Assembly: GCA_049999725.1 (NCBI GenBank)
Contig: JBNGIS010017106.1
Location: 36,329 to 65,031, forward strand
Reading direction: 5' to 3'
DNA from: Haplomitrium mnioides
Lineage: Eukaryota; Marchantiophyta; Haplomitriopsida; Calobryales
Length of the DNA stretch: 28,703 nt
Positions 1 through 9,784 of this stretch are shown here, one piece after another (the stretch's first letter is position 1; the number at the start of each line of letters is the position of its first letter). The translations under genes were made by a program, and so were the position numbers. The notes under the pieces were generated by a model. It had not been told where the DNA came from, did not search any database, and worked only from the letters and a program-made list of their open reading frames with translations.

Positions 1-545
1 CCTCCAAAGTGTCACGTGTCAAGGCTAACTTTCGACGCCGGTTTCAATAGGGAAGCAAGACTGCCGCACTAACATCCAACGGGCTCTGTCGAAGCGCTAT
101 GTAATCCAAAGCCGCGTCGTCTGACGCCGTTTTCAAAGGGGAAGGCTGACCAACGTGCTGACCTAGTTCCGTGGTTGACCTCCCTCTGACCTGAAGGATC
201 CAATGGGGTTTATCGAAGTGCCACATAATCCGAAGTTGCGGCGTCTGACGCTGTTTTCAAAGGGGAAGGTTGACTGACTCACTCATCTGGTTTTGTGGTT
301 GACCTACCTCTGACCCGAAGGATCCAACGGGCTCTGTCAAGGCGCCACGTAATCCAAAATTGCGTTGTCCGACGTCGTTTCCAAAGGGGAAGGTGGACTA
401 ACGCGCTGATTTGGTTCTGTAGTTGACCTCCCTCTGACCCTAAGGATCCAACAGGCTCTATTGAAGCGCTCCGTAATCCGAGGTTACGCCGTTCGACACC
501 GTTTTCAAAGGGGAAGGTGGATCGATGCGCTGACCTGGTTCCGAA
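1..545. repeat. 124-bp tandem array in LTR U3
   Basis: The word gacg(c/t)cgttttcaaaggggaagg recurs with its 'gac' near 126, 250, 374 and 498, an exact 124-bp spacing three times; a fifth copy lies at about 34-37 after an 89-bp short unit. Each unit carries 'gaaggatccaacgggctct', a 'gccacgta' or 'cacgtg' word and 'ttgacct'. The same unit occurs in the other family-A LTRs in different copy number, which indicates array expansion and contraction inside the LTR. Confidence 0.9.
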
Positions 546-720
546 GAAGACCGCGGACACCTTGAGACTGCCACGTTTCCGCAAAGCCCTGCGGATCTCT
601 TGCGCCTACTACGTCTCCGATGAAGCCCTCGGAACCTTGGGCCCGCCACACCTTTGCTAAGTTCCGCGGATGCCTTGGGCCCGCCATGCTTTTGTTGAAT
701 CTTTTAGAGCCCTGGCGCAG
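545..720. repeat. About 37-38-bp tandem subrepeats next to the 124-bp array
   Basis: Four imperfect units of the form 'cgccacgtttccgc(a/t)aagccct...ttggg' follow the last 124-bp unit. The same block, with more units, lies at 2160-2345, 8398-8670 and 13310-13570, so it is a fixed second tier of the LTR repeat structure. Confidence 0.75.
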
Positions 721-1421
721 TTGGCGCTTGCTGGCTACCACCGCCCCATTTTCACCTTCCAAAGTGATCTTGTTTCGCTCCTGGTATCCTTGCGACTCGC
801 TCTACTTACTGATTGGAGTTGATTCACTGCTTCCAAGGTACTTTAGCACTTAAAAGAGAGAGATTGTGCCAATGTTACTTCCGATTTTTTGAATTCCTCC
901 TTAGCACTCCATGTCACTAGCTCACACGACTGCTGGTAGCTCACTCCACCTTTGAGCCTCAAACAGGTCTTCTGTGCAGTACGCATGCACTAACGCACCT
1001 ACCCTCTCCTCATCTCCACTTGAAAAATAACGCTAGAGCACACTCTGAGCACTCTGGGTTGATGCTCCCACCCAGGAATTGCAGAGACGACCCCAAGATC
1101 CCCCTTGGGAGTCTCTCCCAAATTCTCAACAAAACGGATCCCCTTCAAATTTCTCGTATCAATCCACCTCCGCCACAGGTCCACTCGAAGGGATGAGTTC
1201 ACCTTGATTGCCCGAGTCTCTAGAGCTCCCTACCCAACGATTCTCGGCACCCCTCCAGTCCACCTCCACCCCTACTAGCCCCGTGCGCGAGTACACCCCC
1301 CTCACGTAAATTCTCACCGGGACCCACTTCTGCCTTACTTCATTGCGTTTTCCTTGTCTCGAGATTGCTTGCGCATCTCTAACTTGCTTGCACACCAACC
1401 CAATCAAATTTGAAGCTTGAC

Positions 1422-1429
1422 AATATATA
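1422..1429 (-). promoter_or_regulatory. TATA-like site of the LTR promoter
   Basis: The minus strand reads TATATATT just downstream (in element sense) of the U3 tandem units. The matching place in the other two LTRs reads TATACATT (7441-7447 and 12376-12382). The position, after the arrays and before the R/U5-like half, is what an LTR core promoter would need. Activity is inferred only. Confidence 0.45.
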
Positions 1430-1674
1430 CCCCTCAAGCTTCCACCTCCGTGAACCCTTCCTGTTAGAAAGGTCGTTATTCCCGTTAGGCTCGGACCCGG
1501 ACGTGGCGACACTTGTTTTGTCTATTAGCAGTTTGCTTCCAAGTACAAAGATTACACGGGGTTCAGTCTGAGAAATCTCGCAAACTGAGATTCCAAAGAT
1601 TCCCGCGGAACCGATCCAAAGGATCTCGCGGAACCCAAAGCCCGTTGTTGACTTTTCCTTCGTTGTCGCTATCT

Positions 1675-2345
1675 GACTCCGCATTCAACGTGGAAGTTGG
1701 ACCGACGCTTTGACCTGGTTTCGTAGTTGACATCGGATCCCAATCCAAAGAATCCAAGGTGGACCGCCACGCTAACCTCCATCCGTGGTTGACTTCTCTC
1801 TGACCCGAAGGATCCAATGGGCTCTGTCGAAGCGCCACATAATCCGAAGCCACGTCCTCTTACGCCGTTTTCAAAGGGGAAGGCTAACCGACGCGATGAC
1901 CTGGTTCCGTGGTTGAGCTCCCTCTGACCCGAAGGATCCAACGAGCTCTCCTAGAGTGCCACGTAATCCAATGTCGCGCCGTCCGACGCCGTTTTCAAAT
2001 GGGAAGGCTGACTAATGTGCTGACCTAGTTCCATGGTTGACTTCCCTCTGACCCAAAGGATCAACAAGCTCTCTTGGAGTGCCACGTAATCCGATGCAGC
2101 GCCGTCCGATGCTGTTTTCAACGGGGAAGCTTGACCTTCGTGCTGACTCGGTTTCGAGAAAGACCACAGACACCCTGATCCTACCACGTTTCCGCAAAGT
2201 CTTGTGGACCTCTTGCGTCTACCATGTCTCCACTAAAGCCCTCAAAACCCTAGGCCCGCCACGCCCCCGCTAAGTCCTATGGACACCTTGGACCCACCAC
2301 GTTTTCCGTTGAATCTTCTGGAGCCCTGCGAAACGCCATGTTTCT
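1675..2345. repeat. U3 tandem array (about 124-bp units) plus 38-bp block
   Basis: The anchor word falls near 1675, 1861, 1985 and 2108 (spacings 186, 124, 123). From about 2160 the 38-bp units begin ('taccacgtttccgcaaag', 'taccatgtctccactaaag', 'gccacgcccccgctaag', and so on). This copy has fewer 124-bp units than the piece at 1-545. Confidence 0.8.
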
Positions 2346-2897
2346 GCAAGGAATCGCGGATTTTGAAGGAAGGGGTCGCGAACCCCAATAGAACCTGTTT
2401 AACGCCTTAGGGATCGAGGTGTCCCCCAATCTTTGGCCTGGTCGCTGCTCACAAAGGATCTGACCCTTCCTTTCTCTTCCTGATCTTTGCTTCTAGTGCG
2501 TGCATCTAGGAGCTTGCTCTACAATCCCCATCACTCTTGAGCGCTCTTGGATCTCCGCCCCATAGCTTCGATCCCTCTCCTCCGGTCTCCGCTCCTTCCT
2601 CACTTTCGAGGTCGCCTTCTTTTTCTCCTACTAAGGCTTCGAATCCTGCATCTAATGATACTTACAGGTTTTCTTTTGCTTCCGCCAAAATTTAGTGGTG
2701 CCCCCCACTCGTTGGCTACCATAGCTCCCCTCTCTCCTTCCAAAACGATCTTGTTCCACTCCTTGGAACCCGGCAATTTGTTCGTACTCCCTGATTGGAG
2801 TTGATCCGCTGCTTTAATACTTACAAGAGGGAAATTGTGCCAATGCTACTTCCGATTTTCTGAATTCTTCCTTAGTGATCCATGTCACTAGCTGACA

Positions 2898-3172
2898 CTT
2901 ATAAACTTCATCTTCTTCTTCATTTGAAGATTCATCTTGTGTTTCATGTCTCTAAACTTAAGCCTTTTGTTTCTAGTCCATTTTATTATCCAAATCGTGT
3001 TCAGTTTCCTCCTTTGGCTATTGTTCTTGATGATCATGAAGAATTTGAAATGGACCTCATTTTGGCAAAAAGAGTGATCAAACATTGGCGGCATCCACCA
3101 GCTCAATACAAGAATTTGTGGAAGGGCTATCCACTTCATGATGCTACTTGGGAACCTTTTTCAAATCTTTAG
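2898..3172 (+). pseudogene. Chromovirus (Ty3/gypsy) integrase C-terminus with chromodomain, truncated
   Basis: An open stretch ending in TAG at 3170-3172 reads YKLHLLLHLKIHLVFHVSKL, the typical end of a plant chromovirus integrase, followed after a short linker by FEMDLIL, then AQYKNLWKGYP and DATWEP, a chromodomain core with its conserved WKGYP and TWEP words. In these elements integrase inserts the cDNA, and the chromodomain is thought to steer insertion to heterochromatin. Everything upstream (gag, protease, RT, RNase H, integrase core) is missing because the family-A LTR abuts codon by codon at 2897/2898. An ATG at 2882 would read through LTR bases and is not a real start. The chromovirus clade is not settled; the sequence resembles the Del/Tekay type. 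Confidence 0.85.
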
Positions 3173-3680
3173 TTTGCTCAAGATACTAGTAAAATATTTG
3201 AAAGTTGTGGTAAGGACGAGGACATTATCAATTAGAAGGCAAGGATTATGTAATAGTACAAGCATAAAGTTGTGCTATTTATAAGAAAATAGAAAGGAGT
3301 GAAGGATGTGGTAGTGAGTTACTTTTAGGGTGGAGATTCAATTACTTGACTTCGAAGTCACTTTTAGGACTTAAAATAGAAGTGAGTTGTAAATGAAGAA
3401 AGAGGGATGATACCCCCTTCTCTTGTATAAATAGAAGGGCTTCTTAGCCCCAATCTTCATTGTGGAGTTACTCTCAATTCGGTTTGGCTCTTTCGTTGAT
3501 TGGCTTTGGCTAACACTCTTGGCTTTGGTTTTCCTATTGGCCTTGAGTTGTGTAACTCTTTTAAGCTTTTCTTAAAGTGATACTTATTTGGAAGTCAGTC
3601 TTTGAGTTCTTTTACAATTCTACTCCAAAATCGGAGAACTTGTGGGGGTTAGTGTTTTCTCGTTTCTCAACCATTTTGCA
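3173..3680 (+). mobile_element. Probable 3' non-coding/LTR region of the chromovirus
   Basis: Directly downstream of the chromodomain stop the sequence becomes A/T-rich and non-coding. It has a good TATA box (TATAAATA, 3426-3433) shortly after a purine-rich run (3397-3410), then T-rich leader-like sequence. This is the expected place of the 3' LTR of the element whose integrase ends at 3172. I could not fix the LTR edges because no second copy is in the window. Confidence 0.5.
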
Positions 3681-4520
3681 TTAAATAAACCACAATATGT
3701 AGAACTTTGAATTCCCCTTGTAATATGACAAAAATGAGGTTGTTTGGTTAAAGAAAAAGAAGGAAATGTTCTCTGGCACCTTGCTCCTTACCTTGAAGGT
3801 CCTTTAAAAGGTGTCAACGAATGAGGAGTGTCGGCTTAATCCCATAAACTTGAAGTAGTATATATAGACTTTTTGCCTTAGCTCATTTAGGAATATCACT
3901 ACAGGTACCACCTTGTCCTTGTCCGTCGCTAGTCAAGCTGAGGCGGGGGGGGGGGGGGAGAGGCAGAGGGGAAGGCTAGGGTCCAAGTTGGGCATGCTGC
4001 CTGTCAACAAAAAATAAGGGCGAGATGTCCTCCGAGACTAGGCAGGTTGTCCATCGACCTTGGATATGCTAGTAAAATTAGGATAGTTTTGCAAAACATG
4101 GATTTACATTTTGAAGAGCTATATGAGAGATGTCTAGACTCTTTTGCATAAATGAGATTTTACAGAAATTTCCCATTTTTGCTCCAGATCTAATCTTTCT
4201 CATTATTTATTGTACCCTCCTCATTTGCTCCATTTTCCAATTTTCCATTACCTTTTATCCCTTTTTTTGTTTCTTTCTTTTCTGTGGTTCCATGTCTTGC
4301 TTTTCTCCATTTTCATTTGTCCTCCTTTTATGCTCTCGTTTTTGCTGAATCTCTGCTATGGACCTTCATATGAGTTGTTTTGGCCCTCCACAATGTGTTG
4401 TGCCTTACTTATGCTCCAAAAAATCATTAAGGCTACAAAACAATAGCTGACATATAGGGTGTAAGAGGTTTAGGACGGCCACGGACCCCGATTCATCTCT
4501 TCTACATACTAACAATTGTG
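3681..4520. other. Unassigned A/T-rich stretch with a poly-G run
   Basis: No coding region or known repeat was recognised. A run of 14 G lies at 3945-3958 inside 'gaggc(G)n agaggcag', and a TATATATAGA word lies near 3858. From about 4130 to 4350 the plus strand is very T/C-rich. The short open frames here are low-complexity and not convincing. Confidence 0.4.
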
Positions 4521-6082
4521 CGTTGCCTAGCGATGCACTCACTCCACACCAACCTCAAGAAGCACAACCACTTTCTTTCTTTGAGCACAAACCCAAGCCA
4601 CAACCAAAACCCGCTCTGATCTGTCTCTTCAATGACCATTCATACTTGCTAGGGAATTGCTTTCAAACCTTCATATCCACACCATTTCAAAGGGGGAAAA
4701 TAATTACAGTTTTTCTCATATGAGCTCAATGGACCTCGTGTACAAAAAATATACAAGGGCCAACTACTTCAGCACCCTTAATACACCCTCACAACACTCT
4801 CTAACGGCTCTATAAAACCTCTAACACTAATTCACCAACATATAGTAAAGGCTATAAACATGTCTACACTATTCACATAGCAGAAGCATAGAACGCCATC
4901 AGCCAGTGACTCCACGCACCACTTGAGTCTCCCTCACAACGGTTCAAACTTTGGCCTACACACTCACACATGCGCCTCTATATAATTTACACCCTCTATT
5001 GTTAGAGGGATTTGGATTGACTTCCCCAAGTTCGGAAGAGGTTTGCTTGACTTCCTCCACCTCGGAAAGACAGTCCAACCGACTGCTAGAACACACTCCA
5101 TCTGAGACCTCAACCGGGTCTTCTCCGCAGTGTGCGGGCACTAGCACATCCACCCCTTGCCTTTGGGCCTCCTTGAAATGAAAACCAGCAACACCCTCCA
5201 ATTGTCACTGGGGCTGAATTCCCCGCACAATCACAAATTGAGATGACCCCAAGTCTTAATTGGCTGCCTCTCACGACTCCCAGCCGAACGCCCTCTCTTC
5301 TCCTTTGAGTATCCATCCACCTGTGAATGCTGGTCTACCCTCCAGAATGAGCTCACTTGGATCGCTCGAGCTTGTAGAGCCTCCTGCTCAACTATTCTTG
5401 ACACCTCTCCAATCCACTTCCACTCCTTTGGCCCCCAAACACAAGTACACTCGCTTCAATCAAAGAATCAATAGAGCACATCCTCTGTTCCTTGCTGTTC
5501 TCCTCCCACAATTTCTTCAACAACACCTCCCAATCGACCTCTCAACCTCTAGACTCCCAACATCTTCAACAATGCATCGGTGCACACCCTTGTACACATC
5601 CACACTTTGTTAATCGCATCTACTGCATCTAGACTAAGCATTCAATCACAATGCGTTACCGACATCATCGACTAAGCATCAGGGCACACACTTGTACGCT
5701 TCCATGCCTCCTTGACATGCACCAACCCTCACTCTTTGAGGTGAGGACTATCTATAATCCAACTCGTCTATCTTCTCCTTGCTTACAGTGCATCCCTACC
5801 CTTCGTATTTGAAGTTTCTCCATCAAACGACGGTGAGCGCCTTGCTTTAATTCAAACCTGTACTGGTGCTCAAGAGATGACACGTGATCTAAAAACTCTT
5901 ATGATCATCTACTTGATGAAATGATCTAAAAGATAAAAGATCAGCCCAATAAGTTGATCCGATGACAATATGTTCGACCAACTCTGATAAGTTACTTAGA
6001 TGAAGAAAGTATCAGTCATCTGATGGAAATAAGAACAACTTGGATCTGATATAGAGTATTGGGATACCTCGATAAGCCCATA
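4521..6082 (-). mobile_element. Divergent family-A-like LTR, left part (interrupted by element A)
   Basis: 5010-5460 follows the same order of words as 6875-7330 in the full LTR: 'acttcc..agttcggaagagg', 'ccacctc.ga..gacagtcc', 'gtcttctccgcagtg', 'gatgaccccaag', 'gagctcacttggatcgc', 'tagagcctcctgctcaac', 'ccaatccacttccactc'. It is clearly more diverged than the other copies. It ends exactly at the element-A boundary. 5470-6082 has no match I could see to the full LTR; 5880-6060 is rich in 'gatcta/gatga' words. I infer that it continues at 14104-14897 on the far side of element A. Confidence 0.6.
6078..6082. repeat. Left target-site duplication of element A (CCATA)
   Basis: The five bases directly before the LTR read CCATA. 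The five bases after the other LTR (14099-14103) read CCAGA: four of five match, as expected for an old 5-bp target-site duplication. Confidence 0.6.
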
Positions 6083-6399
6083 TGTCACTCCCCTCCTTCA
6101 GGTCTTAACCTTCACAAGTGCCAATTGGAAGGCACAGGAGGACAAAAACATGGGAATAAGGTTCTTTTGTGAGATGGCCCCTATCCAGTTATCACATTGA
6201 GACTTTAAGGAATCTTTCTTTATCTTGCAAGTCCTTTCCTCACCTTGATACTCACATGAGCAATGTGTCTGCTCATTCACCCACAATGCCAGAATACACA
6301 TGCATACTAACCTAAGTATCTCTGTGGTAATCTTCAATGTAATTCAAGGGTCCCAAATCTGGGCCCAGCCACCTTGTATACACTTTAGGAGCAAAATGT

Positions 6400-6690
6400 A
6401 ATGACCCATGTGTTACGTAACAATGACAAGGGACTTGACTCCCCCTTGCAAGGTTGTCCCAAGGTATGAACAAATAGAATTCTTGCCTACTTCTAGTCTT
6501 AAATGTTTTTTACACAATAAAGTAGAATTCAAGAGCAGAACGCAATGACCTCAAAGTCACAGGACTATGTCAAAGGACTTGACTCCCCCTTCATAGGGTT
6601 GTCCTAAGGTCTGAACAACTAGTACCTTTATGATCCTAGTTCTAATTGTTTCTTATACAATATAACATAATTCAAATCTAACTAACACAC
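6400..6690. repeat. 144-bp tandem duplication in the R/U5 part of the LTR
   Basis: 'ggacttgactcccccttg', 'gttgtcc.aaggt.tgaaca' and 'taca(c/a)aat' words near 6431 recur near 6575, a spacing of 144 bp. The same pair is present in the other LTR (about 11370-11610), so the duplication predates the insertion of element A. Confidence 0.65.
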
Positions 6691-7768
6691 TCATACACAA
6701 GGACAAACATGCACACTCATTGCACTTCACCAAAATCAGAGGCCTTGCAGGACCACCAGCAATGACCTCTCCAGCAAACTCCTCCTTCCCTCCTCAACTT
6801 ACCACCTCAATCTTACTTTCCTCTCCCACGCACACACCCTTCTTCTAGATAGTTTTTCAACTTTCCTTGCAAGAAGCCCTGAATTTACTTCCTCAGATTC
6901 GGAAGAGGATTTCTTTCTTTTCCACCTCTAGAAGACAGTCCTCTTGACTGTTGGTAGCTCACTCCACCTTTGAGCCTTGAACAGGTCTTCTCCGTAGTGC
7001 TCAAGCACTAACGCAACTACCCTCTTCTCAACTCCACTTGAAAGTTTACACTAGGGCGCACTCTGAGCACTTTCTAGGTTTGATGTTTCTGCATAGAGGA
7101 TGCAGAGATGACCCCAAGATCCCACTTAGTACCCTCTACCGAATTCTGAACAGAACGGATCCCCTTCAATTTCCTATATTGATCCACGTCCGCTAATTGT
7201 CCACCCGCTGGGATGAATTCACTTGGATCGCCCGATCCTCTAGAGCTCCCCACCAAGTGATTCTCGACGCCCCTCTAGTCCACCTCCACACCTGCTAGCC
7301 CCCAACGCGAGTACACTCGCTTCACATAAATCTCACTGAAATCCCCTTCTACCTTACCTCGTTGCGTCTTTTTGTCCCGAGATTGCTTGGGCGTCTCTAG
7401 CTTGCTTGCACACCAACCCGATCAAACTCAAAGCCCGTTAATGTATACCTCTCAAACTTCCGCCCTTGCAAATCCTTCCCATTTGAAAAAGTAGTTTTCC
7501 TCGCTATGCTCGGACCCGGACGTGGCAACACCTGTCCCGTCTATTCGTAGAATGCTTCAAAGTACAATGGTCATACGGGGTTGAGTCCAAGGAATCTCGC
7601 AGACTGAGATTCCAAAGATTCCCATGGAACCGAGTCCAAAAGATCTCGCGGAACAGGGTCTGAAGAAATCTCGCAGATTTGAGTCCGAAGATTCCCGCGG
7701 ATTCGAGTCCGTAGAAACCGAGCGGAACCCAAAGCCCGCTGTTGATTTTTCCTCTGTTGTCGCCGTTC

Positions 7769-8390
7769 GATGCAGCATTCAACCTGGAAGTTGGACCGGC
7801 GTATTGACCTTGTTCCGTAGTTGACCACGGATCTCAATATGAAGAATCCAACAGACACAGAAGGCTGAAGGATCTCTTGGACTCCTCTGAAGTGCCACGT
7901 ATCAGAGGTTGACTTTCTTCCGTGGCCGTCGTTCGACGTTGTTTTCAACAGGGAAGGTGGATTGCCACGCTGACCTTCATCCATTGTTGACTTCTCTCTG
8001 ATCTGAAGCATCTAACGGCTCTGCTGAAGTGCCATATATCCAAAGTAGCGCCGTCTGACGTCGTTTTCAACAAGAAAGGTGGACCGCCGCGCTGACCTTC
8101 GTCCATGGTTGACTTCTCTTTGACTTGAAGGATCCAACGGGCTCTACCGAAGTGCCACGTATCCAAAGCAGCACCGTCCGATGTTGTTTTCAACAATGGA
8201 GGTAGACTGCCGCATTGACCTGGTTCTAAAGAATCCAATGGGCTCCTTCGAAGTGCCACATGTCCGTTTAATCTCCTAGACACATGTGTGGACGCCAGGT
8301 TTTCGAGGAAGCGCCGTCCGACGTCGTTTTCAACGGGAAAGCTTGACCGCCACGCTAACCATAGGTTTCGAAGAAGACCGCGGACACCCC
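7769..8390. repeat. U3 tandem array, about 123-bp units (3' LTR of element A)
   Basis: The anchor word gacg(t/c)cgttttcaac recurs at 7769 (degenerate), 7935, 8057, 8180 and 8320: spacings 166, 122, 123 and 140. Each unit holds 'ggatccaacgggctct', 'gaagtgccacgtatcc', 'gcgccgtc.gacg', 'ggtggaccgccgcgctgacc' and 'ttgact/ttgacc'. The other LTR shows the same spacings, so the two arrays descend from one. Confidence 0.9.
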
Positions 8391-8397
8391 TACGCCA

Positions 8398-8670
8398 GCC
8401 ACGTTTCCACAAAGCCCTGCGGGCCTTCTGCGCTTGCCACGTCTCCGCTGAAAGCCTTAGACACTCCTGAAGATGCCACTTTTCTGAAAAGACCCACAGA
8501 CACCTTGGGCTCGCCACATCTCCTCTAAGCCCCGTGAACACCCTACGCCCGCCACATCTCCGCTGAATCTCTTTGGACACTCCTGAGGATGCCATGTTTC
8601 CGTTGAATCTCTTGAAGCCCTCCGAAGACGCCACATTTTCGCAAATACCCGTGGACACTGAAGGAAGGGG
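8398..8670. repeat. 38-bp tandem block (3' LTR of element A)
   Basis: 'gccac' or 'gccat' words begin near 8398, 8436, 8475, 8513, 8551, 8591 and 8630: spacings 38, 39, 38, 38, 40 and 39. Units carry 'tttccgc.aaagccc' or 'tctccgctgaa'. Seven or eight imperfect units. Confidence 0.85.
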
Positions 8671-9192
8671 TCGCGGACCATAGTAGAACCCGTTTAACGC
8701 CAAAGGGATCGAAGCATCCCCCGATCCTTGGCCTAGTCACTGCTCACGAAGGCCTTGGTCCCTCCTTTCTCTTCTCGATTCCTGCTTCTAGTGCGCGGCA
8801 TCTAAACGCTTGCCTTGCGGCCTTTCTTTGTCTACAGTCCCCCTCACCCATTAGCGCTCCTTGATCTCTACCCATCAGCTTTGATTCTTCTCCTCTGGCC
8901 CCTTCTCCTTCCTGTTAGGGCCTCGATTATTGCCTCCCAATGATACTTAGGCTCTCCTTTGCTTCTGTCAAATTTTAGTGGTGCCCCCCAACTTGTTGGC
9001 TACCACAGCTCCCTGCTCTCCGTCCAAAACGATCTCGTTCCACTCCTCGGATCCATGTGATCTGCCTGTACTCACTTTTTGGAGTCAATCCGTTGCTTCC
9101 GAGGCACTTTAGCACTTACAAGAGAGAAATTGTTCCAAGGCCACCTCCGATTTTATGAATTCTTCTTTAGTGCCCCATCTCATTGGCTGGCA

Positions 9193-9205
9193 TAACTCCC
9201 CCTTC
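9193..9205 (-). promoter_or_regulatory. Polypurine tract of element A
   Basis: The minus strand reads GAAGGGGGAGTTA directly before the 3' LTR start at 9192. A purine tract at this place primes plus-strand cDNA synthesis in LTR elements. An almost identical AGAAGGGGAGTTA sits before the related LTR start at 14897. Confidence 0.8.
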
Positions 9206-9361
9206 AAGTGTGAAGTGACCTCGCGAATACCCTTCTCTGTACATCAATTCTGCTCGTTGCTTCCTCCACGATGGTTGTTGCTTGGCTAGATACACAGTTG
9301 CTTTAATGCAATTTAACAAACACTCACACACTCACCCACCTAACATACTAACAAAATCATT

Positions 9362-9784
9362 CTACCCCCACGCATTCACCTCCCTCAACCTCTTCCTTTG
9401 ATCCCATAAAAAAGTTGCGCCTCCAAATTCTGGTTTGAGGTGGATACAAGATCTATGCAACAACATACCTTGTTGCATTCCCTTCTGGTCCGTGAAACCA
9501 CCTTGAGACCTGGGATCACTTTGTTGGCCCTTCTCCCCTAGCCTCGGAGTACGCTCAACACACACCCACAGGGAATAGATTACAAAACAAGCACAAACAT
9601 AAGTACGGTACATAGGGCCTGTAAAAGTAAAATTATATACAACGTTGGTGGTGGCGGGGCAGCCCGTAACAACTTCTTCCCTTACAGCGAGATCCTTGGG
9701 CTGGCTTAAGGAGAGCTTCTTCTCTGGATTAAGATGGGGTTCATCTTCCGATAATTTTGGGTCCTCCGGGCTGCAACTGCTCAT
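9362..9784 (-). CDS. Unrecognised 140-codon open frame inside element A
   Basis: An uninterrupted frame downstream of the gag remnant in element sense. I do not recognise it. The N-terminal third is acidic/basic and polar; a more hydrophobic stretch follows (around YVCACFVIYSLWV), then a basic C-terminus. It sits where protease and pol would be in a complete element, yet none of their motifs (D-S/T/G-G, FIDD, DDE words) can be seen. It may be a chance frame or a remnant of deleted gag-pol linker sequence. Confidence 0.2.
   Translation of the reverse strand: MSSCSPEDPKLSEDEPHLNPEKKLSLSQPKDLAVREEVVTGCPATTNVVYNFTFTGPMYRTYVCACFVIYSLWVCVERTPRLGEKGQQSDPRSQGGFTDQKGMQQGMLLHRSCIHLKPEFGGATFLWDQRKRLREVNAWG

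Larger units (their letters stand above)
1..926 (-). mobile_element. Family-A LTR piece (U3 side), inserted within another LTR
   Basis: This stretch matches the U3 half of the long LTRs at 6083-9192 and 11019-14098: tandem units, then a block of about 38-bp subunits, then the conserved tail with 'gagagagattg', 'gaattcctccttag' and 'atgtcactagct' up to 926. In element sense (minus strand) position 926 is the LTR start, TGTGAGCTAG, one base away from the TGTCAGCTAG start seen at 14098. The other end is outside the window. Compared with the full LTRs it lacks the segment between the 38-bp block and the 'ttggctacca' stretch (about 715-740), so it is internally shortened. At 927 the sequence jumps into the middle of another LTR. 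Whether this is a solo LTR or one end of an element cannot be told. Confidence 0.75.
927..2897 (-). mobile_element. Family-A LTR, truncated copy inserted in a chromovirus
   Basis: Starting at 'cgactgctggtagctc' this runs collinear with 6945-9192 of the full LTR: the 'cactccacctttgagcc' stretch, the TATA-like site (1422-1429), the tandem units (about 1675-2150), the 38-bp block (2160-2345) and the LTR start at 2897 (minus-strand TGTCAGCTAG). Directly after 2897 the sequence turns into chromovirus integrase coding sequence, so 2897/2898 is an insertion junction. The part matching 6083-6944 of the full LTR is not present here; the LTR piece 1-926 sits in its place. Confidence 0.8.
6083..9192 (-). 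repeat. 3' LTR of element A
   Basis: In element sense it starts at 9192 (TGCCAGCCAATG, one substitution in the TGTCA end) and ends at 6083 (GGGAGTGACA). Order in element sense: conserved head (9192-8670), 38-bp block (8670-8398), about 123-bp units (8390-7769), a degenerate unit (to about 7560), TATA-like site (7441-7447), then a 1.35 kb R/U5-like part holding a 144-bp tandem duplication. The open frames within it, including the 252-codon one at 7945-8703, run through the arrays and are not genes. Confidence 0.88.

Noticed and set aside
1159-1512. 117-codon minus-strand frame
   Set aside because: It lies in the LTR across the TATA-like site; the same region is open in other phases and not kept in the other LTR copies.
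7945-8703. 252-codon open frame on the minus strand
   Set aside because: It runs entirely through the U3 tandem arrays, has overlapping open frames in other phases and on the other strand, and its peptide simply repeats with the DNA units. The partner LTR does not keep the same frame.
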